Assembly (NCBI RefSeq): GCF_002920635.1
Contig: NZ_PQSR01000001.1
Coordinates: 62,001 to 126,000 of the forward strand
Direction of reading: 5' to 3'
Source: Streptomyces sp. Ru72
Lineage (GTDB): Bacteria > Actinomycetota > Actinomycetes > Streptomycetales > Streptomycetaceae
DNA: 64,000 nucleotides
Part shown: piece by piece, positions 18,131-29,498 of the stretch
How positions within the stretch are numbered: position 1 is the first letter of the stretch
Layout: each line of letters starts with the position of its first letter
Program-made: the position numbers and the translations under genes
The notes under the pieces: model-generated
The model's input: only the letters and a program-made list of their open reading frames with translations
Database searches by the model: none
Told to the model about the DNA's origin: nothing

Positions 18131-19210
18131 CTAGAGCTCCTTGTGGAAGCCCTCCGCGACCTTCATGAAGATGTCGTTCGCCTCGGCCTCGCCGATCGTC
18201 ACGCGCACCCCCTCGCCCGGGAAGGGCCGCACGACCACACCGGCCTGCTCACAAGTGGCCGCGAAGTCCATCGTGCGCTCCCCCAGCCGCAGCCACACGA
18301 AGTTCGCCTGCGTCTCGGGCACCGTCCAGCCCTGGGCGCGCAGCGCGTCCACCACGCGCGTCCGTTCGCACACCAGCGAGCCGACCCGGCCGAGCAGCTC
18401 GTCCTCCGCGCGCAGCGAGGCGATCGCCGCCTCCTGCGCCAGCTGGCTGACGCCGAACGGCACCGCCGTCTTGCGCAGCGCCGCGGCCACCGGCTCATGC
18501 GCGACCGCGAAGCCGACACGCAGCCCGGCGAGGCCGTACGCCTTGGAGAAGGTGCGCAGCACGCACACGTTCGGCCGCTTGCGGTACAGCTGGATGCCGT
18601 CCGGCACCTCGACGTCACGGACGAATTCGCGGTACGCCTCGTCGAGGACGACCAGAACATCGCCCGGCACACGGTCCAGGAAGCGCTCCAGCTCCTCCCG
18701 GCGCACTACGGTGCCCGTCGGGTTGTTCGGGTTGCAGACGAAGATCAGCCGGGTCCGGCCGGTGATCGCGTCGGCCATCGCGTCCAGGTCGTGCACGTCG
18801 CCCTCGGTCAGCGGCACCTGCACCGCTGTCGCACCACTGATTCGGGTGATGATCGGGTATGCCTCGAAGGACCGCCAGGCGTAGATCACCTCGTCGCCCG
18901 GGCCGCTCGTGGCCTGCAGCAGCTGCTGCGCCACACCGACCGAGCCCGTCCCGGTCGCGAGGTGCGACTGGGGGACCCCGAAGCGCTCCGACAGCTCGCT
19001 CATCAGCCCCGTGCACGCCATGTCCGGGTAGCGGTTGAAGGACGCGGCCATCGTGGTCACCGTCTCCAGCACACCCGGCAGCGGAGGGTACGGATTCTCG
19101 TTCGAGGACAGCTTGTAGGCCACCGGGCCGCCGGCCGCGGCAGGCTTGCCGGGCTTGTAGGTGGGGATATCGTCCAGCTCGGCACGCAGCCTCGGGCTCG
19201 TCTCGCTCAC
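18131..19210 (-). CDS. hisC: Histidinol-phosphate aminotransferase
   Basis: Class I/II PLP-dependent aminotransferase for histidine synthesis (imidazole-acetol phosphate plus glutamate), 359 residues, cytoplasmic. Key signatures are [15 protein letters not shown] near residue 30, [10 protein letters not shown] around 160, and the PLP lysine in [14 protein letters not shown]. The C-terminal Arg region [11 protein letters not shown] is present. The GTG at 19210 is preceded by GGAGGA, so the longer open frame to 19261 is rejected. It stands outside a his operon. In Streptomyces such a detached copy is often a second paralogue that may act on aromatic substrates. Confidence 0.9.
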   Translation of the reverse strand: MSETSPRLRAELDDIPTYKPGKPAAAGGPVAYKLSSNENPYPPLPGVLETVTTMAASFNRYPDMACTGLMSELSERFGVPQSHLATGTGSVGVAQQLLQATSGPGDEVIYAWRSFEAYPIITRISGATAVQVPLTEGDVHDLDAMADAITGRTRLIFVCNPNNPTGTVVRREELERFLDRVPGDVLVVLDEAYREFVRDVEVPDGIQLYRKRPNVCVLRTFSKAYGLAGLRVGFAVAHEPVAAALRKTAVPFGVSQLAQEAAIASLRAEDELLGRVGSLVCERTRVVDALRAQGWTVPETQANFVWLRLGERTMDFAATCEQAGVVVRPFPGEGVRVTIGEAEANDIFMKVAEGFHKEL

Positions 19211-19303
19211 CGCAGTCCTCCTCGCGCACACCACCGGCTCGTGACCGCCACCGGCGTCCAATGCTTCTCACCTTATGAGGATTCGAGGCCGCTGCGAATG
19301 GGC

Positions 19304-19332
19304 TGTGGACAACCGCTCCGCCCTGTGGATCA
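19304..19332. promoter_or_regulatory. Pair of DnaA boxes
   Basis: Both boxes read on the minus strand: TTGTCCACA exactly (19304-19312) and TGATCCACA with one mismatch (19324-19332). They lie about 95 bp upstream of hisC, in a 591-bp gene-free interval (19211-19801) that also holds the tandem repeats described next. Confidence 0.55.
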
Positions 19333-19355
19333 CGGCATGGAAGGGCGGCGGCCGG

Positions 19356-19457
19356 GCGGGTGGCCGTACGGAGACGGCGGGTGGCCGCGCGGAGGCAGGC
19401 GGGTAGCTGTACAGAGGTGAGGCGGGCGGCCGTACAGAGGCAGGCGGGCGGCCGTAC
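19356..19457. repeat. Degenerate 22-bp tandem repeat, about 4.5 units
   Basis: Units start with GCGGG at 19356, 19377, 19399, 19422 and 19444. Each has the layout GCGGG-tGGCCGTACaGAG-gcag, with units of 21, 22, 23 and 22 bp. The repeats are not translatable in a conserved frame. They lie between hisC and the LacI-type regulator in otherwise featureless sequence. They could bind a regulator cooperatively, or be a neutral minisatellite. Confidence 0.65.
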
Positions 19458-19786
19458 CAACTCGGACGGATCGCCGTACCCACCCGGACAGATCGCCACA
19501 GGAGCCCGCGTACATCACCGCGGGAAGGCGCGTGAAGCCAGGGGCGCGTCGCCCCATGTGGCACGCGCCGGTGGCTCACGCCGTGGCGCGCATCCCTCGT
19601 GAAGGTGAGTTGAGACCTCTTCGCAATATGGCCACCTCGACAGGCCCACGCGGGCCGTCACGCCATCTATTGACCTTGGATCGTTCAAGCCCCTTGCATT
19701 CGCAGGCACTTGGCTTTTTTCGATCATGCAGAAACGTATCTGTCAACGGGTGCATATGCGTCCGCACTACCCCACCACATGAGCCC

Positions 19787-19792
19787 TACTAT
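19787..19792 (+). promoter_or_regulatory. -10 box of the lacI-type gene
   Basis: TACTAT lies 9 bp upstream of the ATG at 19802, close to the Streptomyces -10 consensus (TAnnnT) and near the spacing of leaderless or very short-leader transcripts. I see no convincing -35 box. Confidence 0.4.
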
Positions 19793-19801
19793 CGGCTCGC
19801 C

Positions 19802-20914
19802 ATGACAGCAGCAGGGAAGCACCAGGTGAGCCGGGCCGAGACCTCCCGCCGAGGCAGCCGGCCGGGCCGGGCGGGCATCAGAGACGTGGCCGCCGCCGCC
19901 GGGGTCTCCATCACGACCGTCTCCGACGCCCTCAACGGCAAGGGCCGGCTGCCGGACGCCACCCGGCGCCACGTCCGCGAGGTCGCCGACCGGCTGGGCT
20001 ACCGCCCCTCGGCCGCGGCCCGCACCCTCCGTACCGGCAAGTCGGGCCTCATCGGCCTGACCGTGACGACGTACGGGGATGAACCTTTCACCTTCACCGA
20101 ATTCGCGTACTTCGCGGAGATGGCCAGGGCCGCCACCTCCGCCGCGCTCGCCCGGGGATACGCCCTGGTCATCCTGCCCGCCACCTCGCGGCACGACGTG
20201 TGGTCGAACGTCGCCCTGGACGGCACGGTGGTCATCGACCCCTCCGACCACGACCCGGTGGTCACCGAGCTGGTCCGGCAGGGGTTACCGGTCGTCTCCG
20301 ACGGCCGCCCGGCCGGCTCCCTCCCCGTCACCGCCTGGGTCGACAACGACCACGAGGCCGCCGTCCTCGGCATCCTCGACCACCTCGCGGAAGCGGGCGC
20401 CCGCCGCATCGGGCTGCTGACCGGCACGACGACGGACACGTATACGCACCTGTCCACGACCGCGTACCTCAACTGGTGCGAGCGCGTAGGACAGGACCCG
20501 GTCTACGAGGCCTACCCGGCACACGACCCGTGCGCGGGCGCCGTCGCCGCCGACCGGCTGCTGGCCCGTCCGGACCGCCCCGACGCGGTCTACGGGCTCT
20601 TCGACCCGAACGGCACCGACCTGCTCGCCGCAGCCCGCCGCTACGGCCTGCGCGTCCCGGACGACCTGCTGCTCGTGTGCTGCAGCGAGTCCGCCGTGTA
20701 CGCCAACACCGAGCCTCCCGTCACCACGCTCTCCCTCAAACCGCGCCGGATCGGCACCGCGGTGGTCCAGCTCCTCATCGACGCCATCGAGGGTGTCCAG
20801 CCGGAGCAGCCGGTCGAGCAGGTGATACCGACCGAACTGATCGTGCGTACGTCGTCCGAGCGACGCCCGCACCGCACCACGGTCAGCCCGCCCCGGTCGC
20901 CCGACCAGAGGTAG
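19802..20914 (+). CDS. LacI-family transcriptional regulator
   Basis: A DNA-binding regulator of 370 residues. The N-terminal helix-turn-helix is IRDVAAAAGVSITTVSDAL followed by the hinge region YRPSAAARTLRTGKSGLIG. The rest is a periplasmic-binding-protein-like sensor domain, ending in TTLSLKPRRIGTAVVQLL and PTELIVRTSS. The ATG at 19802 was chosen over upstream starts because the first 90 codons of the longer frame lack conservation and cross an AT-richer promoter region. No obvious sugar-utilisation operon is adjacent, so its effector and targets are unknown. It may act on the gene itself or at a distance. Confidence 0.88.
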   Translation: MTAAGKHQVSRAETSRRGSRPGRAGIRDVAAAAGVSITTVSDALNGKGRLPDATRRHVREVADRLGYRPSAAARTLRTGKSGLIGLTVTTYGDEPFTFTEFAYFAEMARAATSAALARGYALVILPATSRHDVWSNVALDGTVVIDPSDHDPVVTELVRQGLPVVSDGRPAGSLPVTAWVDNDHEAAVLGILDHLAEAGARRIGLLTGTTTDTYTHLSTTAYLNWCERVGQDPVYEAYPAHDPCAGAVAADRLLARPDRPDAVYGLFDPNGTDLLAAARRYGLRVPDDLLLVCCSESAVYANTEPPVTTLSLKPRRIGTAVVQLLIDAIEGVQPEQPVEQVIPTELIVRTSSERRPHRTTVSPPRSPDQR

Positions 20915-21156
20915 CCCGCACGGGGCCCGCGGGTGACGCACCAGTCGCCCACGGGCGCCCGACGACCGGAGCACCGGCGGGAAAGCCCCGCCCATTTAGG
21001 GCGAATGCCGCGGTGAACTGGAGGGCTTCCCCGATTCACCACCCCTGGGTCATCACATGGCGCGATCCGCATTCCTATGATGGGCCCACGACACCGCGGG
21101 CCGCTGCGACCAGGCAGTCCGATGCGGTGCAGATGCGGCGCGAGGTGGAGGGGTCG

Positions 21157-22248
21157 ATGACTCAGGGGGCCGGTCAGGGACCCGAGGTGGAGCGGACGGC
21201 GACGTTGCGCGACTTCCGGGTGCCCGCGTACGTCCACGACGCCGGTCCGTACGCGCAGAGCACGCCCCAGGACCAGGTCACCGGACCCGCCGCCCCGGAG
21301 GCCTACCCCCGCGGCTACTCCGACGCCTACACGCCCACCGAACGGGATCTCCCGGTCGTCAACCGCGGTGACACGCTCCAGGTGAACGTCGCTCCCACGT
21401 CCGCGCCCGCTCCGCAGTCCTCGGAGGGTCCCGGTCCGCTGTTCGTCGTCGGTGACGTGCACGGCTATCTCGACCAGCTCGTGGCGGCGCTCCAGGAGAA
21501 GGGCCTCATCGACGCCCAGGGGAGCTGGTGCGCGGGCACGGCGCGGCTGTGGTTCCTCGGCGACTTCACCGACCGCGGGCCCGACGGCATCGGCGTCATC
21601 GACCTGGTGATGCGGCTGTCGGCGGAGGCGGCGGCGGCCGGCGGCTACTGCAAGGCGCTCATGGGCAACCACGAGCTGCTGCTGCTCGGCGCCAAGCGGT
21701 TCGGCGACACGCCGGTCAACTCCGGCGCGGGCACCGCCACCTTCCAGGCGGCCTGGCTGCTCAACGGCGGCCAGAAGACCGACATGGACCGCCTGCAGGA
21801 CCACCACCTGCAGTGGATGGCCCGCCTCGACGCGGTGGAGGAGGTCGACGGGCACCTGCTGGTCCACTCGGACACCACCGCCTACCTCGACTACGGCGAC
21901 TCCATCGAGGCGGTCAACGACACCATCCGCGAGACGCTCACCCGCAACGACGCGGACGAGGTGTGGGACCTCTTCCGCAAGTTCACCAAGCGCTTCTCCT
22001 TCCGCGACGAAGGCGGCGCCGACGCCGTACGGTCCCTGCTGGACACGTACGGCGGCAGGCGCATCGTCCACGGCCACAGCCCCATTCCCTACCTCCTCGG
22101 AGAGGTCGGCTCGGAGGACGGCGAGGACAGCACGGGTCCGATGGTCGAGGGACCGCACATCTACGCGGACGGACTGGCGATCGCGATGGACGGCGGCGTG
22201 ACCATGGCCGGAAAGCTGCTGGTCCAGCAACTGCCCCTGGATATCTGA
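21157..22248 (+). CDS. Calcineurin-like metallophosphoesterase
   Basis: A 363-residue protein with an N-terminal low-complexity segment of about 85 residues rich in Pro, Tyr and Asp, followed by a PPP-type phosphatase domain. Metal ligands are all visible: GDVHGYLDQL, GDFTDRGPDG, MGNHELLLLG, then HSDTTAYLDY and VHGHSPIPYL. The ATG at 21157 has a strong GAGGTGGAGGGG upstream; ATG 21133 is an alternative. A TATGAT box lies at 21076-21081. It could be a protein phosphatase or a diadenosine-tetraphosphatase-like enzyme, and the sequence does not decide which. Confidence 0.87.
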   Translation: MTQGAGQGPEVERTATLRDFRVPAYVHDAGPYAQSTPQDQVTGPAAPEAYPRGYSDAYTPTERDLPVVNRGDTLQVNVAPTSAPAPQSSEGPGPLFVVGDVHGYLDQLVAALQEKGLIDAQGSWCAGTARLWFLGDFTDRGPDGIGVIDLVMRLSAEAAAAGGYCKALMGNHELLLLGAKRFGDTPVNSGAGTATFQAAWLLNGGQKTDMDRLQDHHLQWMARLDAVEEVDGHLLVHSDTTAYLDYGDSIEAVNDTIRETLTRNDADEVWDLFRKFTKRFSFRDEGGADAVRSLLDTYGGRRIVHGHSPIPYLLGEVGSEDGEDSTGPMVEGPHIYADGLAIAMDGGVTMAGKLLVQQLPLDI

Positions 22249-22446
22249 CCTTTCCCCGGACAGACATCCCCCGACGGAGGACCGCGCAGAGGAGCGCAGG
22301 CCGGGGCCATTTTCCGGAAAGCCCCTGTCACCGCGCGCCGTCACCGCTCTACCATCGGCTTATCCGTAGCAGGCTCCCCTCCGTTTCTGCCCGACGGCTC
22401 GTCAGCATGCCGAGTCCCAAGCCCTACGGAGCATCGGGGGATGCAC

Positions 22447-23307
22447 ATGAACAGCGTTCCGCAGCACCTGCTGAGCGAGGACCGCCAGGACTACGAGCGG
22501 GTCCTCGATGAGGCGCTGCGCTCCGCACCACACCGTCCGGATCTGGCCGCTGTGGGTCAGCGGCTGAACCCCGAACAGTTGCGCACCATGGCGCTGAACG
22601 CCACCGCCCTCATCACCGCGGCGGCGGCCACCGAGTACCAGCACTACGTGATGGTCCGCGAGGAACTGCGCCGGCCGGCGCCGTCCACCCCGATCGTCCA
22701 GGACAGCGCCCCCGGTGCCCCGGAGGCGGACCTGGACGCCCTGGGGCTCGCGGCCACCGTGGGAGAGGCCGCCGCGAGCGCCGGGACCGGTGCCGTCATC
22801 GCGGTCCTCGCCCCCTTCCTCGCGGGCGCCGCCGCGGCGATCTTCCTGCTCGTGGGGTACATCCTGAAGATGGTCAATCCCGATCAGGCGTTCGCCCGGA
22901 CGCTCCTGACCACCGGGTGGGTCTTCGGCGCGGTGACCGCGGCGTCGATCCTGGTCGCCGCGATCGGCCTGCTGCTCACCGCCCTGCGCAACAGCTCATC
23001 GGCACAAGAGGCGGACGCGTCGGGCGCCTTGACGGCGGAGGTGTCCCGGGCCAGGGACGCCTGGCACGAGGCGCTGCTGGAGCGCGGCATCCTGCCGTTC
23101 CTCCGTGAGGCGCTCAGCGATCCGGGCACGGCCGCGATGACCCGGAAGGCGCCGGAGGCGGCCGCCGGCCGTATCCCGCACCTCGGCTACGACCGTCCGG
23201 GGTTCACCAGCCCCGACAGCGGCCCGGCCACCGGTACCCGCCCCAGCTTCACCAGCCCCGACTTCACCAGCCCGGATTTCGGGGGGCCGGAGCACACGCC
23301 GGAGTGA
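22447..23307 (+). CDS. Conserved membrane protein, function unknown
   Basis: A 286-residue protein I cannot assign. The first 100 residues are soluble and helical. Two hydrophobic segments follow, near 115-140 (VIAVLAPFLAGAAAAIFLLV) and 160-180 (VFGAVTAASILVAAIGLLL). A soluble tail follows with repeated FTSPD units (three copies, two nearly adjacent) near the C-terminus. The ATG at 22447 is spaced properly from GGGGGA; ATG 22441 is two codons earlier. The gene is isolated between the phosphatase and thiC, which is convergent. The tail repeats could be a protein-interaction or phosphorylation region, which is inference only. Confidence 0.7.
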   Translation: MNSVPQHLLSEDRQDYERVLDEALRSAPHRPDLAAVGQRLNPEQLRTMALNATALITAAAATEYQHYVMVREELRRPAPSTPIVQDSAPGAPEADLDALGLAATVGEAAASAGTGAVIAVLAPFLAGAAAAIFLLVGYILKMVNPDQAFARTLLTTGWVFGAVTAASILVAAIGLLLTALRNSSSAQEADASGALTAEVSRARDAWHEALLERGILPFLREALSDPGTAAMTRKAPEAAAGRIPHLGYDRPGFTSPDSGPATGTRPSFTSPDFTSPDFGGPEHTPE

Positions 23308-23551
23308 CGGACCCGGCCGACGTCCGGTCACCCGCGAAGTGCGCAAGGCCGGGGCGCCCATCTCCGGACCATCCCCGGAGTGGCACCGCCCCCGGCCGGC
23401 AACCGGCGTCCGGCCCGCTCATTGAAGACGCGGGCTCGTCGTGGTCTTTCCGTTCCGCGCTCGGGCGAGAGCGAGTCGGCCCCTCCGGCCTGCGCAGCGA
23501 CGGCACAGGCCGGAGGGCACCGCTTGACGGAACGCCGGCGGCACTGCCAGG

Positions 23552-25478
<1,927 letters not shown>

Positions 25479-25556
25479 TGCAAAGGTCCTCCCACGCTAG
25501 CGTCTCTTTGCGCGAGCTGAACAGTGGGCCTCACACCTTCTTGCGATGATGCCTCG

Positions 25557-26999
25557 GTGACCACGACACAGCATCCACCACCGTACCCACCGCCCGACCC
25601 ACCCCACGGCCACGGCCAGGGCGACGCACGTGGCCATGGGCCGAGCGGCGAGCACGGGCAGGGAGCGCACGGCGGGCACGGGCACGGGAAGAGCGGGCAC
25701 GGGCACTCGCACAGCCACAGCCATGGCCCGGCGGCTCCCGTGTCGCGGCACCTGCGCAGGGTCATCGCCGCGATCCTCATCCCCTTCACGGCAGCCGTGG
25801 TGGTCGGTCTCGTCGTGCTGTGGCCCGGTGGAGTGCCGTCGCACAAGCGCACCGGCGTGGGGTTCGACCGGCAGACCCAGCAGGCCACGGTCACCAGGGT
25901 GGTGGAGGTGGACTGCAAGTCCGTGAACGCCTCGGGTGACACCCCCACCGGCGACACCTCCACGGCCGAGGGCTCCTCGGCCCAGCAGCAGTCGACCGGC
26001 ACCTGCAAGAAGGCGACGGTGCGCGTCGACACGGGCAAGGACCAGGGCCGGACGTTCACGGAGATCGTCCAGCCGGACCAGTCACGTCAGTTGCATCAGG
26101 GCGAGAAGGTCGTGGTCGCTTACGAGCCGTCCGCCCCGAGGGACCTGCAGTACTCGGTGGCGGATGTGAACCGCAAGGTCCCCATGGCGTTGCTGGCCGG
26201 CATCTTCGCCATCGCCGTGGTGGTCGTCGGCCGGATGCGCGGTGTGATGGCCCTCATCGCACTGGCCGTCAGCTTCCTGGTGCTGAGCCTGTTCATCCTG
26301 CCGGCGATCCTGCAGGGCTCGAATCCGCTGCTCGTGGCCGTGGTCGGGTCCAGCGCCATCATGCTGATCGCCCTCTACATGTGCCACGGACTCTCGGCAC
26401 GCACGTCGGTGGCGGTGCTCGGCACGCTCATCTCCCTGTCCCTGATCGGCGTGCTGGGCTCCCTGTTCATCGGCTGGGCCGCGCTGACCGGCAACACCGA
26501 CGACAACACCGGCCTGATTCACGGCCTTTACCCGGGTATCGACATGAGCGGCCTGCTGCTGGCCGGCGTCATCATCGGCTCGCTCGGCGTCCTCGACGAT
26601 GTGACGGTGACGCAGACCTCGGCGGTCTGGGAGCTCCACGAGGCGAACCCGTCGATGGGCTGGCGTGGTCTGTACCGTGCGGGCATCCGCATCGGGCGCG
26701 ACCACATCGCGTCGGTCGTCAACACGCTCGTCCTGGCCTACGCGGGTGCCGCTCTGCCGCTGTTGCTGCTGTTCTCGATCGCGCAGAGCAGCGTGGTCAC
26801 CGTTGCCGACAGCGAGCTGGTCGCGGAGGAGATCGTGCGCACGCTCGTCGGTTCGATCGGCCTGGTCGCCTCGGTGCCGGTGACCACGGCACTGGCCGCC
26901 CTGGTGGTCTCCGCCGACCGCTCGGACCGCTCCGACCGGTCCGCCGCTCCGGCCGCCGTCCCGGCCCGCGGCGGGCGCGGGCGGCGCCGCAGGCACTGA
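25557..26999 (+). CDS. YibE/F-family membrane protein with His-rich N-terminus
   Basis: A 480-residue integral membrane protein of the YibE/F family. Residues 1-60 are a His/Gly-rich cytoplasmic tail with many HGH and HSH repeats, a likely metal-binding stretch. About eight spans follow, for example VIAAILIPFTAAVVVGLVVLW, MALLAGIFAIAVVVVGRMRG and a late ALPLLLLFSIAQSS. The conserved GLIHGLYPGIDMSGLLLAGVI region marks the family. The GTG at 25557 follows GATGAT by six bases, so it may be leaderless. It is divergent from thiC. Transport substrate is unknown, and the His-rich tail hints at a divalent metal. Confidence 0.85.
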   Translation: MTTTQHPPPYPPPDPPHGHGQGDARGHGPSGEHGQGAHGGHGHGKSGHGHSHSHSHGPAAPVSRHLRRVIAAILIPFTAAVVVGLVVLWPGGVPSHKRTGVGFDRQTQQATVTRVVEVDCKSVNASGDTPTGDTSTAEGSSAQQQSTGTCKKATVRVDTGKDQGRTFTEIVQPDQSRQLHQGEKVVVAYEPSAPRDLQYSVADVNRKVPMALLAGIFAIAVVVVGRMRGVMALIALAVSFLVLSLFILPAILQGSNPLLVAVVGSSAIMLIALYMCHGLSARTSVAVLGTLISLSLIGVLGSLFIGWAALTGNTDDNTGLIHGLYPGIDMSGLLLAGVIIGSLGVLDDVTVTQTSAVWELHEANPSMGWRGLYRAGIRIGRDHIASVVNTLVLAYAGAALPLLLLFSIAQSSVVTVADSELVAEEIVRTLVGSIGLVASVPVTTALAALVVSADRSDRSDRSAAPAAVPARGGRGRRRRH

Positions 27000-27096
27000 G
27001 GCGCCCGCGCCGCAGGGACGCACCGCAGAAGCGTTACAGCACCCACCGCGCCCCACACGGCTCCGCGAGGAACCGTTACGGCACCGAACCGCGGCC

Positions 27097-27534
27097 TCAG
27101 CCCGCGCTCTGCTCCTCGGCCAGGATCCGGTCCAGCGCCTCGTCCAGATGTGCGTCGAAGTCGGCGAGGGAGCCCTCCTGACCGAGCGGCACCAGCTTGT
27201 CCGTACGGTCAAGGAACGCGACCAGCGGCACCGCCCCGGACCGGAACAGCGCCCGGTCGGCACCCACCTGGAGCCGGATCAGCACATCGCCGAAGGTGTC
27301 CGGCTCGGCGGGTGCGATGTGCACATCTCCGTCGCCGCACGGCCGGCCCACTCCGTCGACCAGCAGCTCGCGCCCGAACGCCCAGGTCACGGGCGCGTCC
27401 CCGGGCAAGTGGAAGGTCAGCCGGACGGCATAGGGATCACAGGTCTCATAACACAGCTCCACCGGAATGCGGAACGAGAGCTCCTCCGAGACGAGAAAGC
27501 TCATCATCACCTCTGCCTGTACCGACTCGCGCAT
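27097..27534 (-). CDS. ssgA: Sporulation cell-division activator SsgA
   Basis: A SsgA-like protein specific to sporulating actinomycetes, 145 residues, which helps SsgB recruit FtsZ to future septum sites. The family core is clear: SFLVSEELSFRIPVELCYE, YAVRLTFHLPGDAPVTWAFG, and GDGDVHIAP followed by IRLQVGADRALFRSG. FLDRTDKLVPLGQEG is typical of SsgA rather than other SALPs. I keep the ATG at 27534; starts nine or ten codons later (ATG ATG AGC) have a better AGAGG site. The IclR-type gene next door supports the ssgR-ssgA assignment, which is known in S. coelicolor. Confidence 0.93.
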   Translation of the reverse strand: MRESVQAEVMMSFLVSEELSFRIPVELCYETCDPYAVRLTFHLPGDAPVTWAFGRELLVDGVGRPCGDGDVHIAPAEPDTFGDVLIRLQVGADRALFRSGAVPLVAFLDRTDKLVPLGQEGSLADFDAHLDEALDRILAEEQSAG

Positions 27535-27633
27535 CGTCTACCCCGTCAGTAGCCGTGGACTGGCCAGGAAGCATCCCCTGACACCTGCTGGAAGTTTGCT
27601 GAACGTACATGGCAGATCACAAGGAGTGAGTTT

Positions 27634-28485
27634 TCAGATGCTGATAGAGAGGGCGAGTGTCCCGAGCATCCGTCCGATCTCCTCCTGGAGTCGGCCTGCC
27701 ACCGGCAGCAGCCGATCAGCCTCACAGGACGGCAGGGAGATCGCCATCGTCGCGGCCGTCGACCCCACGGTCAGGGGAATCGCGGCACAGACCGTCCCGA
27801 TCGCGTACTCCTGGCGCTCGATGACGGGTTCTGTGCGCTGCAAGCCCTTCAGTCGCCTGAGGAACACGCGCTCGTCATGAACGGTGTACGGCGTGATCGC
27901 CCGAACGGGGTAGCGGTCGAGGTGGTCTCGGCGGGCCTCGTCGTCGAGCTGGGACAGCAGGCACTGGCCGATCGCATGGGCGTGGCCGGTCTCCCGGAAG
28001 TCGGCCCACTCCTCCACCGCCGGGTTGCCGGGGGTGTCGGCGACGCCCAGGACGTCGATCTCTCCGTCGCGATAGACCGCGTAGTAGACGGGGACGCCGA
28101 TGGAATCACGCCATTGTGCGAGCGCGTCGTCCACCATGCTGCGACGTTTCTGCTGGGCTGCGCCGGCGCTCAGCCGCTCGGCCGCCTCGCCGAGGAAGAA
28201 CAGGCCCTTCTCGCGGCGCAGATAGCCCTCGTGAGTCAGGGTGCGCAGCAGGTGGTAGGCCGTGGGAAGCGCCAGGCCGACCTCGCGGGCCAGTTGTTTG
28301 GCGGTGGCTCCGTACGGGCGTCCGGCGACGGCCTCGAGCAGGCGCATCGCGCGCTGTACGGATCCGATGAGGGTGGTGGAGGACGGCTGCGCGGGCGGGA
28401 GTCGGGGGTGTGCCTCCGCCGGTGAGGTCCGTCGCTGTGCGGGCGGAGCGGTTGACTCTGCGGATGCGGTACCAACCGTGGCCAA
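27634..28485 (-). CDS. ssgR: IclR-family activator of ssgA
   Basis: An IclR-type regulator of 283 residues from a TTG at 28485, which has GGGAGTG upstream. The N-terminal 35 residues are low complexity. A shorter form beginning at GTG codon 43 (VQRAMRLLEAV) would be 241 residues, and I cannot decide between them. The winged HTH spans KQLAREVGLALPTAYHLLRTL and GYLRREKGLFFLG. The C-terminal effector domain includes ITPYTVHDERVFL and YAIGTVCAAIPL. It lies 99 bp upstream of ssgA in the same direction, matching the known ssgR-ssgA arrangement, where SsgR activates ssgA during development. Confidence 0.9.
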   Translation of the reverse strand: MATVGTASAESTAPPAQRRTSPAEAHPRLPPAQPSSTTLIGSVQRAMRLLEAVAGRPYGATAKQLAREVGLALPTAYHLLRTLTHEGYLRREKGLFFLGEAAERLSAGAAQQKRRSMVDDALAQWRDSIGVPVYYAVYRDGEIDVLGVADTPGNPAVEEWADFRETGHAHAIGQCLLSQLDDEARRDHLDRYPVRAITPYTVHDERVFLRRLKGLQRTEPVIERQEYAIGTVCAAIPLTVGSTAATMAISLPSCEADRLLPVAGRLQEEIGRMLGTLALSISI

Positions 28486-28726
28486 AGATCACTCCCGGAG
28501 CGCGAGGGCGGCCTCCCGTGCGGGGACACGAGAGGGGATGCGCCGCGCGCGGGGACTGCCGCGCGCGAGTTCCGGACTTTAACGGTCCGTCACCGCGCTC
28601 CGGCGGTGTCGCCGGGAAAACTTCCCTCCCCCGAGGGAACGTCCTGTTCCGTGTTACCGCTGAGCCCCCGCCCTCAGGGAGCACCTCGCCGTCGAGCGCC
28701 CTTCGTCCTGGCGCGCGCCGGACGAC

Positions 28727-28939
28727 TCACCAGTCGCCGCGGGATGTGGAGCTCGACATGAACTTCCGTACGACGTAGATGAGTCCGCCGACCAGCGCGA
28801 CGAAGAGCAGCACCTTGAAGAGCAGCCCGATCACGAAGCCGATGACGGACGCGATCACGCCGCCGAAGACGACCAGGGCGATGACCGGCACCGCGATCCA
28901 CTTCACCCACCACGGCAAACCCGCGAAGATCTCTCGCAT
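28727..28939 (-). CDS. Small membrane protein (DUF5326-like)
   Basis: A 70-residue protein made mostly of two hydrophobic segments: WVKWIAVPVIALVVFGGVI near residue 11, and GLLFKVLLFVALVGGLIYVV near 40. A short charged tail (RKFMSSSTSRGDW) follows. This pattern matches the Streptomyces family I know as DUF5326. The ATG at 28939 has GAAGGACAAGGGCG before it, and the same GGACAAGGGCG leader precedes the cupin gene. Function is unknown. Confidence 0.78.
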   Translation of the reverse strand: MREIFAGLPWWVKWIAVPVIALVVFGGVIASVIGFVIGLLFKVLLFVALVGGLIYVVRKFMSSSTSRGDW

Positions 28940-29121
28940 CGCCCTTGTCCTTCTCTCTCGACGTCTGTGTGCGTCTTCGGGCCCGCGTCCTGTCCGGCGA
29001 CGGCGCTCGCGGGTCCTTCGATGTCCTGCCCTCGATGCTAGGTCCGCCGAGGGAAGAGGCGGGCGTCTCGCATCCCTTGTCCTCCCCTGATTCCTCCCCT
29101 GACGGAACCCCTAGACGCGCC

Positions 29122-29439
29122 TCAGCTCTCGGGTGGAGAGAACACCACCAGCACCCTCAGGTCCTCCGTGATGTGGTGGAACTTGTGCGGGACTCCGGCA
29201 GGCACATAGACGACGCTGCCCCGCCCGACCTGGGTCGTCTCCATGCCGACGGTGATCGAGGCGCGTCCGCTGACGACGAAGTACACCTCGTCCTGCCGGT
29301 GCGGCTTCTGCGGGTCCAGGTCGCCCGCGTCGAGCGCGTACAGGCCGACCGACATGTTCCGCTCCCGCAGGAACTGCAGGTACGCACCCTCGTTGGCGGC
29401 GCGCTCCGCCTCCAGTTCGTCCAGCCGGAATGCCTTCAT
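29122..29439 (-). CDS. Cupin-domain protein
   Basis: A single-domain cupin of 105 residues. The metal-binding cupin 1 motif reads KPHRQDEVYFVVSGRA, with the Gly-rich turn, and cupin 2 reads YVPAGVPHKFHHI with the His. The ligands look complete, so it may bind a divalent metal. The ATG at 29439 follows GGACAAGGGCG. The enzyme or sensor role is unknown, since small cupins range from isomerases to sensors. It is divergent from the plus-strand holin-like operon. Confidence 0.85.
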   Translation of the reverse strand: MKAFRLDELEAERAANEGAYLQFLRERNMSVGLYALDAGDLDPQKPHRQDEVYFVVSGRASITVGMETTQVGRGSVVYVPAGVPHKFHHITEDLRVLVVFSPPES

Positions 29440-29498
29440 CGCCCTTGTCCGCCCTTGCTCGGTACTCGCCTGTGATCCGGTCTGCCACGATCAGACAC

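Noticed and set aside
16745..19420. An 891-codon plus-strand frame across cydA, the Rex operator and hisC
   Set aside because: It spans two well-supported minus-strand genes and the promoter between them, so it is a shadow.
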